Positions 44,401 to 56,881 of a DNA stretch of 64,000 nt are shown piece after piece; position 1 is the first letter of the stretch; every line of letters begins with the position of its first letter. Origin of the DNA: Pisolithus tinctorius (lineage: Eukaryota; Basidiomycota; Agaricomycetes; Boletales; Pisolithaceae). Both the position numbers and the translations under genes were made by a program. The stretch spans positions 186,001 through 250,000 of the forward strand of contig JANFAH010000037.1 of assembly GCA_024663395.1 (NCBI GenBank), in the 5' to 3' direction. Below the pieces are notes generated by a model that saw nothing but the letters and a program-made list of their open reading frames with translations, was not told where the DNA came from and ran no database searches.

Positions 44401-45157
44401 CAGTTTGCATACAACAACGCTGCCTCATCTTCTACTGGCAAGTGCCCCTTTGAAGTTACTCAATCCTATAGACCTAGGATGGGCACCAAACTGACAACTT
44501 TGAAGGTAGAAGCAGCAGAGGAAGTTGCCAAGTCTTGGTTCCAGGTGTTCCAAGATGTCAAAGCAAACCTCACCAAAGCCTGTTCCCAGCAAAAGCAACA
44601 AGCAGATAGACACCACTCGTCTGCCCCTTCCTATTCTGTTGGATCTCAGGTCTGGCTAGCTACAAACCATTTGTCCCTGAAAGAACAGCAGAGCTGTAAA
44701 CTTTCTGAAAAGTGGATTGGACTGTACAAAGTTCTAGAGGTACTTCCAAATGCTCTTAAGTTAAAACTACCGCAAAACATGAAGATTCACCCAGTTGTGA
44801 ATGTCTCATGGGTTAAACCCTATCTCAGTGCTCTTTAACAGGCCTGGACCACAGAGGGTCACTGATGAAGGAGATGTCAAATATGAGGTAGAATATGTTG
44901 TTGACTCCTGTTTGAAACATGGAGCTCTTCAATTCCTCGTCCATTGGAGGGGATACCCCAAAGAAGATCATACTTGGGAGCCAGCCTCTGCCTTGAAGAA
45001 TTCACAGTTGGTGGTCAAGGATTTCTACCAATCACATCCTGGAGCCCCCCATAAATTATCTCTCCTTTCATTGGGAAGCTTTGACAGCTTGTTCACACCT
45101 GTACTGGAACCATTTACTACCATTCATCCTATCTGGTCTTGCCTGGAAGTCGAGCCT
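41466..45157 (+). pseudogene. pol: Element Z Pol with C-terminal chromodomain
   Basis: Protease (NALLDSGATGVFIDRNFVER, MILGHTWLHQHNLLIDW), RT (FVPKKDSKKHMVQDY, MFFGLCNSPAMFQ, active box YIDDLM at about 42780), RNase H (HNKEMLAIICVLEQWCHYLK), integrase zinc finger (HDSPLAGYH, CKTCQASKSG) and core (VLVVVDR, then in another frame ISDQGPQFASSF), and a chromodomain (YEVEYVVDSCLKHGALQF, VHWRGYPKEDHTWEP). In-frame TGA codons at about 42163, 43050, 43617 and 43739, a TAA near 41608, and frameshifts near 44090 and 44295. The 3' LTR follows 13 bp after the stop, leaving no room for an accessory gene. Confidence 0.88.
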
Positions 45158-45170
45158 TAGGAGGGGATAG

Positions 45171-45570
45171 TGTAATGACTGGTAGACTTTTCATCTTCAC
45201 ATTTCCTAGTTACCTATATATATCCACCCTCTGGTTAGGGTTACACTTTAGGGATGCTTAGTCATCTCAGACTTTTCCTTTTGTTTTACTCTTCACACTT
45301 ACATGATACTTAGTAAGGCTGTGCCTCACCTCTAGCACATGTTCGCATTCATCCAATAGCATAGTTTTCTCTTTTGTTTACTTCTTTCCAGAATGTTCTC
45401 TCATGGCAGTATGTACAAACAGTAAGGCAGTATATAAGTCCTGTCATTTGTCATAGCCAGTCTCTCTAATCTAGTTCATTTTGAGCCTAGTCCTCAATCA
45501 ATGGGTTCCACTCCCAAATCTCTCTGGTTTGCAGTGATAGCTGAGAAGACCTTTGTCTTTGGTTGCTTCA
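45171..45570 (+). repeat. 3' LTR of element Z
   Basis: 400 bp, preceded by the purine tract aggaggggatag and followed by the CCAAC duplication and resumed X pol. Confidence 0.88.
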
Positions 45571-48500
45571 CCAACCAACTTGCCATGCTCTGCTCCACTC
45601 ATCTCACTCATCAATGCTGCTGCATATGTCAGAGCCTGTGCTCTCCCTGGCTCTAGACAGTTCTGCTTACAGCTCTCCACTGATGATGTGAAGCTTCATG
45701 CATCCTCTGCTTCTTCTCCACCTCCTGACCTCTCTTCAGTCCCTCCTGAGTATCACAAGTTTGCTGACATCTTTAGTAAAGACAAGGCTATGGAACTTCC
45801 ACCACACTGCTTGTTTGATCTGAAGATTGACCTCAAGGAAGGAGCTTCTCTGCCCATTGGTACAATCTACTCTCTCTCTCTGCCAGAGCTTGAGGCTCTC
45901 TGCACCTTCATTGATGAGCATCTTGGTTACAGCTTCATCAAACAGTCCACCTCTGCTCACAGTGCCCCTGTTCTCTTCATAAAGAAGAAGGATGGTTCAC
46001 TCTGCCTCTGCATAGACTACTGAGGACTCAACAAAATCATGAAAAAAGATCGCTATCTGCTGCTGCTTATCTCTGACCTACTCAACTCTCCAAGCCATGC
46101 TAAAGTCTACACCAAGATCAACCTCCACCATGCCTATCATCTAGTCCACATCACAGATGGGGATGAATGGAAAATGGCATTCCACACTCATTATGGTTCT
46201 TACGAGTGGTGGGTAATGCCCTTTGGTCTAACTAATGCACCTGCAGCCTTCCAGTGATTTGTTAATAGCATCTTTGCAGACATGCTTGATGTCTGTGTTA
46301 TGGTATACCTCAATGACATCTTAATCTATTTGCAGGATATGGAGTTGCATCACGAACATGTAAAAGAGGTACTCCACCACCTTCAAAAGCATGGTCTCTA
46401 TGCCAAGCCAGAGAAGTGTGAGTTTCACTCTGACTCTGTCAAGTACCTCAGCTACATTCTTTCTCCCTCCAGTCTCACCATGTCCATGGAGAAGGTTCAG
46501 GCAGTCCACAACTGGCCTGAGCTGCAGAAGGTGTGAGACATCCAATCCTTCCTTGGTTTCACAAATTTCTATAGATGGTTCATTAATAACTACTCCAACA
46601 TCATCATTCTGCTCACTCACCTCATGCAAAAGGGTGCTCCTTGGAACTTTTCCAAGGAGTGCCACTCCACTTTTCTCCACCTGAAGGATGCCTTCAGCTC
46701 CACCCCTATTCTCACTCATTGGGTCCCTGATGCTCCACTTACAGTAGAAACCAACACCTCCAACTATGCCATTGCTGGTATTTTGTCAATCACCTGCTCT
46801 GATGGTGAACTCTGCCCAGTTGCTTTCTACTCCTGCACCATGACCACACCAGAACTCAATTATGATACCCACAACAAGGAGCTGTTGGCTATCTTCAAGG
46901 CCTTCTGCCATTGGTGGCATTACCTAGAAGGTTCTGCCTTACCTGTTGACATGGTGACAGACCACAAGAACCTTGAGTATTTTTCCACCTCTAAGGTTCT
47001 CACCCATCAACAGGCCCACTGGTCAGAGTACCTTTCCCAGTTCAACCTTTCCATCTGCTTCTGCCCTGGCTGCCTAGGAGCCAAACCTGACACACTTACA
47101 TGATGTTGGGATGTCTACCCAAAAGGGGGGGATAGGGACTACACACAAGTAAATCCTCACAATCTCCACCCAATGTTTACACAGGAGCAACTCATGTCAT
47201 CCCTCCGTACCACTACCCTCATGGCACCTGTGCTCCATGCTGCCATGGTCTTCAATGTTGAGTGCTTGCACTCTGACATCACCTCTGCCCTACCCTCCAA
47301 CCCTGTCTCCACCAGCCATCTCCCAACTCCAACTAAGCCTTGGTGGTCCCTGGACTCCAATGGTCTACTCTGCCTTGACAGTCACATCTTTGTCCCTGAC
47401 ATTGATGATCTCCACCTTCAAGTGCTTCAGTTCAAGCATGACCATCCTCTAGCAGGCCATTTCAGGCAGAACCACACCTTAGAACTCGTCTGCAGGGACT
47501 ATGTGTGGCCCAACCTCTGCTCCAACATGAAACAATACATCAGGTCCTGCACTGCCTGTGGACAGAGCAAAACTCCATGACACCACCCCTATGGTCTACT
47601 GAAGCAACTCCCCATCCCAGAGAGACCTTGGAACTCCATCTCCATGAACTTCATTGAGCACCTCCCCAACTCCGATGGCTACTCCACCATACTCATGGTA
47701 GTGGACTGCCTCTCAAAGCAGGCAGTGTTCATCCCCACCCACAACTCCATCACCTCCCCTGAACTTGCTAAGCTCTTCCTTGCCCATGTCTTCTCCAAGC
47801 ATGGAGTACCAGCTAATGTCACCTCCAACAGAGGTCCTGAGTTCATCTCACACTTCTTCTGCTCTCTAGGAAAGGCCCTTGATATGTGTCTTCACTTCAC
47901 TTCAGGTTACCACCCAGAAGGTGATGACCAGACTGAGTGAATGAACCAGACTCTTGAGCAGTACCTTCATGTTTACTGTAACTACCAACAAGACAACTGG
48001 GCTGAGCTGTTACTGCTAGCAGAGTTTGTGTTCAACAACACACCAAGTGCGACAACTGGAGTTTCTCCCTTCTTCACTAACAAGGGATACCATCCAAACC
48101 TGTCTGTGGTCCCTGACCAAGACTTCACCTCTCCAAGGGCTCACAACTATGTCATCAAGCTCTCTGCCCTTCATGATTTCCTCTGCTCCAAAATGTCCAC
48201 CACTCAACAGTGCTACCAGGGTCCAGCAGATGCCAAATGCATACCTCCACCTGAGTTCAAGGTCAGAGAACAGGCCTATGTCAAAGCCAAGTACTTCTGC
48301 TCCACTTGTCCTTCGGAAAAACTCTCCGAAAAGTACTTAGGTCCATTCACCATCTTGGTCAGGCCAGGTATGTGTTCTGTCACCCTTAAGCTCCCTGACT
48401 CTATGCACTCGGTACATCTGGTCTTCCATGTCTCACAACTGGAAGCTGCAGTGGCTAACCCTTTCCCAAACCCACAACAACCTCTGCCTCTGCCAGTGGA

Positions 48501-48922
48501 TGTCGATGGTGGCCTTGAGTATGAAGTGTCAGAGGTGCTCGACTCTAAGGTGGACCACCATCACCACCACTGTCAACTCTTGTATCTAGTCCACTGGGCT
48601 GGTTACAAGAACACCAATGAAGAAACCTCTTGGTTGCTTGCAACTGAGCTGGGTCATGCCTCCAACATAGTTTCCACTTTCCATGAATGCTACCCACACA
48701 AACCTGGCCCATACCAACCTCTGCCATAGTACTCCACCTACATAACCATCCTCCACAGGCCAACTCCACCCCTTACTGGACTGTCTTAGGTACTTTAGAA
48801 CTTTCTCCACTTATCTGTTTCACTTCTCAGAATCACAAACAAAGTCACAAGTCTATTTCATAGTAGTACAAAAATATACCAACAGAAAAACAAAAGACAA
48901 AAAATAATAGAAAAAAACTACT

Positions 48923-51166
48923 CTACTCCTCCATTACTTGCTCTCTGCCACCCTCCCATTCTTCACCACTGTGGGACACAACTTCTGGGAAGCATGCAAC
49001 TAGAGGAAGGGTGAAGGGAGAATTCCCTAGGATCATCCCAAGGGGTGCTGTGTGGAAGGAGAAGTTGAGAAAGGGCTTAGAAGTGGTGGGGAAATTCAAG
49101 CACAAACCACAGAATTTAATTCTGGGCAGATGTAGATGTGTGAGGAACAGCAAGATGGGTATATGAAATTCCAGGAGGATGCTACACATCAAGTGGGGTA
49201 AATTCAAAGCAAAAGGGATATGGGATTAGGTGTGCAGGGCTGGAGGATGCAGGAGACATGAAGACCTCTGGGGACACTGAAGATGCTGTAGACTCTATAT
49301 ATGCTCTTAGACTCTAGAAACTCTTGAGCTCACAGAACACACACAGATAGCGACTCCAAAGGTGGGTGTATTTTTCTGACATCATGGTGGAATTATATAG
49401 TACAGGGAAAGTAGGTATGAGTTGGAGTAAGGTGGGGCAGAAAAACTAAAAGACCAGAAAATAAAGGAAAGGATGTCAGACATCAGTGAAGTACAGATGC
49501 ACATGAAATAGACTGGTGGGTAGTAGACAAGAGTAAGAGCAGGACAATGGTAAGGGGTATCTTCCAACAGAACAAGAGTATGCATACAAGTGGGAGGTGG
49601 GGCTGAGCAGCACAGGAGGGCAGAGCGTAGCATACTGGCACAAAGTCCAGCTTGCAGATTTTAGGGCAACAGGGGAAACCGGAGTTTTTTAGAGGTAAGT
49701 GGCACAGATGACTGGTGATGTGGCTGAGTGGTGGCACACTACTGAATTCTGGATGACTCTGCATGAATGCAGAATTTCTGGGTCAGCATTTTGATGACTG
49801 AGTGACATGCAGAAGGTCGGTAGAAACTCTGAAGGCAACAGGGGTGGGGAGGAAACACGAAGACACAAGCAGAACAAATTCCAAAATGGGTTTGTTGTAG
49901 AGGCCTGCAGAATTTAGTGACAGATTCGTGTTCCAGCCTCAGGGAGTATATGGCTCCCTACACTGCCTTCCTTCTCTCCTCCAACTTCTTCCTCTTCCTT
50001 GTTATCCCCCTCTGCACCTTCATCTGCTTCCTCATTCTTGTCCTCTGCCTCTGACTGAGGCCTCTTCCAACCTCCACCTGTGCACTCAAGCTCAGCCATC
50101 CTGGCCTCTCATGCATCCTCCCTCCTCCTCATCTCTACCCACTCTGCCCATGCATGGTACATACCCCACTCGTCAGCTGTACACTCCACTGCCTCTGCCA
50201 TCCATTCCACTGCTGCTGCCATCCTCTCAAAGGCCAGCACAGCGATCTCTTGTGCTTCAGCCTGCCTCTCCATGGCCTGCAACTGCTGCTCCCACTCCCA
50301 CTCTGCCCACTGCATGTGGACTCCTGTGCCTGAGGGACCCTCAAGCAGGGTCACTGGCTCATCATCATCTCCACCTGCCTCCCACTCATCATCTGCCTCT
50401 TCCATCTCCATTGCTCTCTCTTTCCCCTTCCCTTGTGGCTTCTTCTTCTTCTCCCCTCAGGAGCTTCCTGTACCCACTCTCTTCCATGATGATCCCACCA
50501 CCGCTTCCTCCTTCGTCCAGCTACATACATTTTTCTTTCTGTGGCAGGGCACACAGGCCCTGGTTTTGCCTGGCCCTGGCTCACACTGCCCTGTGGTCAG
50601 ACTCACCACACACCAAGTGCAGGGCAGTCTCCTGGTCACAGTGACCACCACAGAGGTCCCAGGGACCCTCTGGGCAGTGTTGACATCATATACCGCACTG
50701 CATAGCCTAAAGAGAATGAAATTGCAAGGTCAGTTCCACCTGGTGCGCAGTACTCTGCCACTTACCTTTGTGCGGCCTCATCCTGCCTGGCCTGAGCCCT
50801 CTCTTCAGAGGCCCTTTGCCTCTGCCTCTCTGCCTCCTCCTCTGCTGCCTTCTTCCTCTGAGCCTCCTCCTCCACTCTCTTCCTCTGCTCCTCCTCCAAC
50901 CTCTCCTCCTCTGCTCTCTTCCTCTGCTCCACCTCCAACCTCTCCTCCTCTGCCTTCTGCCTCTTGGCCTTGCACTCTGCTTCGTGCTCTCTCTCTCTCT
51001 GCTTGATCTCCTCTCATCAGTGCACCTTCTCCATGGACTTCTCCCACTCAGTGTCAGTGGAGTCATTGGTGAGGATGACCAGTTCTTCATCCATGACTTG
51101 GGAGTAGTCGCAGACATGGCCTGGGGTTGGTTGGGGGGTTTTGCTCTGGCAGTGGGAAGACATGAT
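48923..51166 (-). pseudogene. Antisense Zn2Cys6-type protein inside element X (copy 3), broken by a solo LTR
   Basis: Start at 51166 (MSSHCQSKTPQPTPGHVC), exon to about 50766, one intron of about 65 bp ending near 50702, then exon 2. The N-terminal half is a charged coiled coil (AEEERLEVEQRKRAEEERLE). The Cys motif CTWCVVSLTTGQC...ACVPCHRKKNVC fits C-x2-C-x8-C-x9-C-x2-C-x6-C, a looser zinc cluster. A helical C-terminus (QWAEWEWEQQLQAMERQAEA, MAEAVECTADEWGMYHAWAE) and acidic tail follow. Two adjacent TGA codons near 51010, another near 50457 and one near 50110 are all at expected CGA/Arg. The LTR at 48970-49962 splits the tail; removal restores EGGEEWEGGREQVMEE and the stop at 48923. The gene lies between X pol and the X purine tract, opposite to X. 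Confidence 0.75.
48970..49962 (-). mobile_element. Solo LTR of family A, inserted in Zn2Cys6 copy 3; duplication GTGG/GCAG
   Basis: 993 bp, reverse complement of the LTR at 6768-7751 with many CpG-type changes. Flanks on the minus strand are GCAG and GTGG, each one CpG transition from GCGG. Excision with GCGG restores the reading frame of the host gene. Confidence 0.88.
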
Positions 51167-51339
51167 GGTGGGAGGAAAGGACAAGGGTTCAGTACCCTAG
51201 CATGTGTTTTTAAGTGGTCCTTCAAACTCCGATGGAGCTCCACTGCAGCTAAACCATTGTCCTTGAGGCATCAAAGTAATTTCAAATGATCAACTCATGT
51301 TGATCTTGTCCCATACTTGCAGCCTTCAGGGGTTCAGGC

Positions 51340-51355
51340 CCTAAGGGGGGGGCAC
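51340..51355 (+). other. Polypurine tract of element X
   Basis: ctaaggggggggcac immediately precedes the 3' LTR start (TGTCATGACTG at 51356). It marks the plus-strand primer site and shows that the Zn2Cys6 gene lies inside X. Confidence 0.7.
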
Positions 51356-51686
51356 TGTCATGACTGTGCATTCATTATAAGTCCTTACTCACTCCACACC
51401 CTCTTCCACCAGTCATTCACTCACTCTGCACCAACTCTGCCTGACTTCTGTCAGTTGTGAGTCATCTCCACTCCAACTGCTGGCAGACTTGTGTTGCTCT
51501 CCTACTGGACCAGGCAGACTGTTCTCTGAGGGGTCATGTGACTGCCCTTTGGACTTCTCCCTGACAGCACACAGTCAGGTACTCTGCAGTGCATGCACCG
51601 CATGGTCCAGCACCTGGACTGTTTCCTTTCTGGGATGTTCTGTGTTACCCATTCGTATGTCCTCCATCTACCCTTCATTCATCGTC
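51356..51686 (+). repeat. 3' LTR of element X, first part
   Basis: 331 bp up to the insertion of G3; the rest is at 58533-58937. Confidence 0.85.
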
Positions 51687-52137
51687 TGTTACGCTCGACC
51701 AAAGTCAAGATGTAGGGAGAGCTTGAATCGCAGACTAAGGTTTCTACTGAGCAATGGCTGCAGTAACCTCTGTAAACAACAGAGGATTTTAGGCAACGCC
51801 AGTAAGAGTGGTTCTTGTGAGGAACACTGAGGGCGAAGTTCTGAGAACGCTGCATATAATTGAGCAGCTCAAGTCTGGGTTTCCAGGACTTGAGCTGGCA
51901 GTCTAAATACTACAAGGAAACGGACCATGAGGCGTCCGCATGTATCGAGGTAACTACGCCATTGGTTGAACAATGACGACACATGTCCTAAGCATGTAAT
52001 GAGCAAGTAACACTAGTGGTGGAAATAGGGAGCCATCGGATCAGAGAGAAGACGGCTCAGAAAGGAAATCATGTCCAACAGATCAATCACAAGGTAAACG
52101 TACAGTGAAAGGAAAAGTTTAGGGGTGAAACGTAACA
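51687..52137 (-). repeat. 3' LTR of element G3
   Basis: 451 bp; in element sense it follows the pol stop at 52175 after 37 bp, so there is no accessory gene in G3. Confidence 0.92.
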
Positions 52138-52174
52138 TTACCCCCTTTCTAAGCGTTGAAGTCCCTGACTTCAA

Positions 52175-55100
52175 CTATTCTCCATAGGGTTCTCCAGTCA
52201 TGTTGCTGATGGCGGAGTCATCAAAGTCAAAATCATTGTCATATAAATCATTATCCTTGCTCCCGATGAGGGTTCGATCGTCTACCAAGGCGGGGGTAGC
52301 TATTCTGTCCTGTAAAGGACGACAAGGGCGTATAGAGGGACACTGGGCTTGAGTGTGCCCAGGACGAGTGGCATGGCAAAGGGGACATTCATACAGTCCA
52401 CAGTTGACACAGATGTGGCCGAGACGGCGACAGATGTAACACGCTTGATGATAGCGTGGATCGGACGGAGTGAGAGGTATATCAAACTCAGTCAAGGCAT
52501 TTAACACAGGGGACGGTGGCAGCTGTGCAAGGGTTTCGACAATGTTTAACGTGTAGTCGAGTTCTGCACGGGAGACGCCAAAGGCAGTCTCAGGGTCTAC
52601 TTCAGACGGTGAGCTGTGGGACTTGCAAGGTTGGGGGTTGGAGCCTGACAAACAGCAGGCACGGGGTCTGTCGGCTCTTCGAAGAGAGCAGGACGAGTGG
52701 GAGGACAACGATGGCAACAACGCCGGAGGGGAGGACAACACAGAGGAGACCGGAGGAAGGGTTGCAGTCGAGGGTCTTCTAGACCCAGGAGGAGGGGGAG
52801 CGATCAACATAGGGTACCATCGGACGTTGTAGATGAGGTCTGCACCTCCTAAGACATCAAAAAGTTTAAGCAAAAGGGGAACCTGCTGGACAGTGACTTC
52901 ATTCAGGATGGTGTGAGCAGGGGATAGAAGGGGGTTCTGGTGGTTAACATAGCAGGAAAGTTCCTCAAGCCGAAGGGCTTGGATCATAGCATGATATACG
53001 AGGTCCAGTGGGGAGTTCTCGTCTACCTCGTGGTAAACGGTGCCAATGACGGCGGGATCAGCAATGAAGAGTCGATACGAGGCGATCATTTGATCACTGG
53101 CGGGTTGACGCTGGCGTCGAGCAAATGGAGTGTGATGGCGAGAGGGTTCACGAGGGTAAGTGTAACGACGAGGGGGCATTTCGAGAGTGATGTTTCTGAC
53201 GATATGAGTGGAGCGTCGAGCGGGTTGTTTCTGAGGGGGAAAGTCTCTGGGGAACCGTTTCTTATAAGTGGAGAGCATATCATCCACATGTTCAAGGTGT
53301 GACCCTCTCTGCCATGAGTTCTCAGAAGAAGGGTATCCCTTCCATTTGATTAAGAAGGCGTGTCCACGGCCGGACCTTTTATGGCCGACTATCGCCTCAA
53401 CCTCGTATTCTTCTTCTTCGTTGATAAGGTCAGGTGGTGGAGACGGGAAGTTTGGTCCGTGAACGTTGTTTTCGCGATAGGGCGATAAGAGAGAAGTGTG
53501 GAAGATGTTATGAATCTTCCATCGTGAAGGGATCGCGAGGCGATATGTAATTGGAGACAGGACGTCGGAGATAGTGAAGGATCCTTCTCGTTTGGGTGCT
53601 AGCTTTCTATTTTCATAGGAGCATTTCAAATTGCATGCTTCTAGCCAAACCTTATCTCCTTTCTGGAACAGGGAGAAGGGTCGTGACGAGCGGTCTTTCA
53701 TTGTTTTTCTGGCTAGATCATGGGCTGCTAAGGCTTCTTCTCTAGCTTTTCAGAGTTCCTCAAGTCTAGACTCGGCAGCAGGAAGGTGGGTTTCTGTGAT
53801 TAGGGACGGAAGGGGTTTCGGTTCATACCCATACATGAGGTAGAATGGAGATTGATGGGTGACGGAGTGTGGGCAGTGGTTGTGCGCGAACTCAGCCATT
53901 GGTAGGTTGTTCACCCATGAGGTGGGTTCGTTTTGGCAAAAGATGTGGAGATAGGTCTCCACTTCCTGGTTTATGCATTCAGTTTCTCTGTCGGTTTGTG
54001 GGTGATATGCCGTTGACAGGGCAAGGGAGTATCCCAAAAGGGAAGCGAGTTCCTTTGCAAAGGTGGAGGCGAATTGAGGTCCTTGATCTGATATAATTTT
54101 GCCGTACAACCCGAAACGGGAGTAGACCTTTTTGAAAAATAGTGCTGCGATGTCAGCAGCGGAAGCAGTTTTCTTCGTAGGTGATAAAATTACCCCCTTT
54201 GTAAGCCCATGGTCTACCACGACCAAAAGGGAATCATAGCCATGAGAAACAGGCAAATCGGTGACCAGATCGCAAGAGATCTGTTGGAAAGGGCGGGTCG
54301 AGGTGGAGGGAATCAGCGTAAGGGGTGGTGTTGTTGGGTGTGTGTTCACCTTGTTCTGCTGGCATATAGCACAGCCATCAATGTAATTTTGGACGAAGGA
54401 CACAAGTCCAGGCCACCAGAACTCAGACGAGACAAGCTGTCAAGTTTTCAGGATACCAGGGTGACTGGCAGAGGGGTGATCATGGTGGTTGGACATGACG
54501 GTCCATCGGAGGATAGGGTCATTGGGGATGTACACCCGGTCTTTGTAAAGTAATACTCCATTGTCAAACCTCCAATCAGAGAGATGGGATTTAAACAGGA
54601 GTGGCATGTCAACGTTTTCGATGGCACAAAGTGCCGTTTGGACTACAGGGTCTTTCATGGAGGACAATGCGACCTTCTGGGTAAGGTTGGTATCGATGAG
54701 ATTGACAAACAGAGTTTGCGGGAGGAGAGTAACTCCTTTGTTGTCTTCATCATCTTCAGGAATATGATCAGGGCAGCGGGAAAGCGCGTCTGGTGCAGCC
54801 AGGTCTTTGCCTGGGACGTGTTCTAGCTGCAGATCGAAGTCTGCAAGGTCGAGGAGCCAGTGAGCCTGGCGACAGTTCAAGTTCTGTGGTGCCTTGAAGT
54901 ACGTTAGATTTTTATGGTCTGTGAAGACCTTAACTGGGAACAGGGATCCATGGAGATAATGTCTCCAAGATTTCAACACTCGAATAACCCCAAGCAGTTC
55001 TCTGTCATATATATCATAGTTTCTTTCTGCAGGATTAAACGATTGGGACAGAAAGGCACAGGGTTGCCACTGTCCATTTGAATCTTCTTGAAGGAGGATT

Positions 55101-56881
55101 CCCCCTGTCGCGTACTTGGATGCATCAGTAGTAATCACGAATGGCCAAGAGGTATCAGGCATTTGGAGGGTCAGTTGTGCCATGAAGATTCTTTTCAGGA
55201 GTTCAAAGGCGTCCTGACACCTTTTTGACCAACTCCAATCGACCGTCTTCTTGGTAAGGTCAATGAGTGGTCGGGCAATGTCTGAGTAATAAGGGACGAA
55301 TCTTCTGTAAAAGTTTGCGAATCCTAGGAAGGATCACACATCTTTGACCTTTTTTGGGATAGGCCACTCAGCAATGCCTTGGACTTTGACGGGGTCCATG
55401 GCAACAGTGTTTTCTTTGATAATCATGCCAAGGTATTCCACCTTGGCAAGATCAAAATGACACTTTTCCAACTTTAGAGGGAGAGAAAGTTCCCTCATTC
55501 TTTCGAGGACATGACAGGTTCTTTGTTTGTGTTCTTCGGGGTCGTTTGAAAAGATGAGGAGATCATCCATGTAGACGACCAACCATCCTTCAGCAATCAT
55601 GTCTTGGAAGGAGTCATTCATGAACCGTTGGAAGGTGGCGGGGGAATTGCACAACCCGAAGAACATAACAGTTGGCTCAAAGAGACCTTTGTGCATGATG
55701 AACACAGCCTTCCACTGGTCTCCTTCTTTGATTCGAACATTGTTATAGCCAGATCTGACGTCCATCTTTGTAAAGATAGAGGCTCCTTTCAGCTTGTCTA
55801 TGAGGTCGGAAATAAGGGGAAGGGGATATGCGTCCTTTACCGTATTCTTGTTTAGGTACCTGTAGTCCTGGCAAGGGCATAAGGAGCCATCTTTCTTTCC
55901 TACGAAGAAGAAAGGGGCGGCTTGAGGGGACTTCGAGGGGCGAATCTTTCCCTCTCGAAGGTTTTCTTCAATAAACTTCTCTGTGGACTCTCGTTCAGAG
56001 GGAGAGAGCAGGTATGCTTTTGCCACCTTGGGGACGAAATCCTCTACAAGGTTTATGGCATGGTCGTATGGTCGCAATGGAGGTAAAACTCCATCAGATG
56101 GTTTTTCGAAAACCAAGGTGAAATCCTTGTATTCTTCAGGAAGGACAGCTTTCAGTTTCTTCTTGTGTTCTTCCTGGGCCAACTCTGTAGCAGTGGTGAT
56201 TTTTTGGAGAAGGCTATTGTTGGGGTTAACCTTTCTGGCTTCTTCGACAAGTTTTCCAACCGACATCACGAAGTGTGCTCGGATGGTTTCATCTTCTGGT
56301 TCTTCGTAATCCATGAACTTGTTTATCCCTTTCTTCTCAGCAGGGGACACAAGGTTCACGGTTGGTTCTTCAACGGTAACAGAAGAGACTCTGCATCGTA
56401 ATTCTTTTGATCTATTGGTTTTCTCATCGATAGACAATGTGCCCATCCTCCAGTCCATGACAGGGTTGTTTTCTTGGAGCCAGGGGAGACCCAAAATGAC
56501 GTTTTCTGTTCCACAGTTGATGACATGGAAAAAGGACTGGTGGACGAGTCCTTCAACCTTGAAATACAGGGTGGTGGAAAACAGTATTCTTCCTTTTGAG
56601 TTCTGGGTTCCATCAGCATTTTTGGCAAGGATGGGTTCGGAGAGGTGCTGAGTGGGGATCCGGTGCTTTCGCACAAAACCCCAATCGATACAGGAGATTT
56701 CGGCTCCAGAGTCAACCAGAGCGGTGGTGTTGACGACTTTCAGGGTAGTTTCTGATGCGTAAAGGGAAATGGGGATCTGCATAGTACGTTCTGGTGTAGA
56801 CGTTACAAGTACAGGTGCAACAGAAACTAGACTGTCCTTAGTTTGGGGAACATCTGGCATCAATGCAGAGTTCCCATTCAA
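52175..56881 (-). pseudogene. pol: Element G3 Pol with chromodomain and a C-terminal zinc-knuckle extension
   Basis: One frame of about 1568 codons. Protease (TALVDSGAEISCIDWGFV, VILGLPWLQENNPVMDW), RT (GKKDGSLCPCQDYRYLN, active box YMDDLL near 55570), RNase H (FVITTDASKYATGGILLQ), integrase zinc finger (HDHPSASHPG, CAICQQNK) and core (LLVVVDHGLTKGVIL, ISDQGPQFASTFAKE), chromodomain (YEVEAIVGHKRSGRGHAFLI, WKGYPSSENSW). After it come about 330 further residues with CYICRRLGHICVNC and CPLCHATRPGHTQAQC, two knuckle-like clusters that ordinary chromoviral Pol lacks. Three in-frame TGA codons (near 55335, 54440 and 53756) replace expected Arg. Inactive by these stops only. Confidence 0.9.

Larger units (their letters stand above)
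36538..45570 (+). mobile_element. Chromodomain Ty3/gypsy element 'Z' inserted in X pol; duplication CCAAC
   Basis: 400-bp LTRs at 36538-36937 and 45171-45570, flanked by CCAAC on both sides (36533-36537, 45571-45575). Removal with one copy gives in-frame X coding (APPT-NLPCSA). Inside are gag, a solo X LTR with Y copy 2, and pol ending in a chromodomain. 36938-37694 is leader without a gene. Decayed. Confidence 0.9.
35973..48729 (+). pseudogene. pol: Element X Pol (protease, RT, RNase H, integrase, chromodomain), split by element Z
   Basis: Protease part up to 36537 (MLIDSGSSHCFVDPS, LVLGHNWLTCFNPSIDW). After Z, one frame from 45571 to 48729: RT ([48 protein letters not shown]), active box YLNDIL instead of YxDD, RNase H (HNKELLAIFKAFCHWWHYLEG), integrase zinc finger (HDHPLAGHF, CTACGQ) and core (MVVDCLSKQAVFIPTH, GPEFISHFF), and a C-terminal chromodomain (YEVSEVLDSKV, LYLVHWAGYKN). 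Six in-frame stops (46021, 46255, 46534, 47101, 47578, 47938) are all TGA at expected Arg positions. Chromodomains direct such elements to histone-marked chromatin (established for chromoviruses). Inactive. Confidence 0.88.

Noticed and set aside
35973..48729. Loss of RT activity in X judged from YLNDIL instead of YxDD alone
   Set aside because: The Asp-to-Asn change could itself be a CpG-type transition; the element is dead by six nonsense codons in any case, so no separate biological meaning is claimed.
50080..51006. 308-residue plus-strand open frame rich in Ser and Leu
   Set aside because: Antisense shadow of the coiled-coil and zinc-cluster gene; repeats of Ser/Leu/Pro come from reading Glu/Lys/Arg-rich codons backwards.
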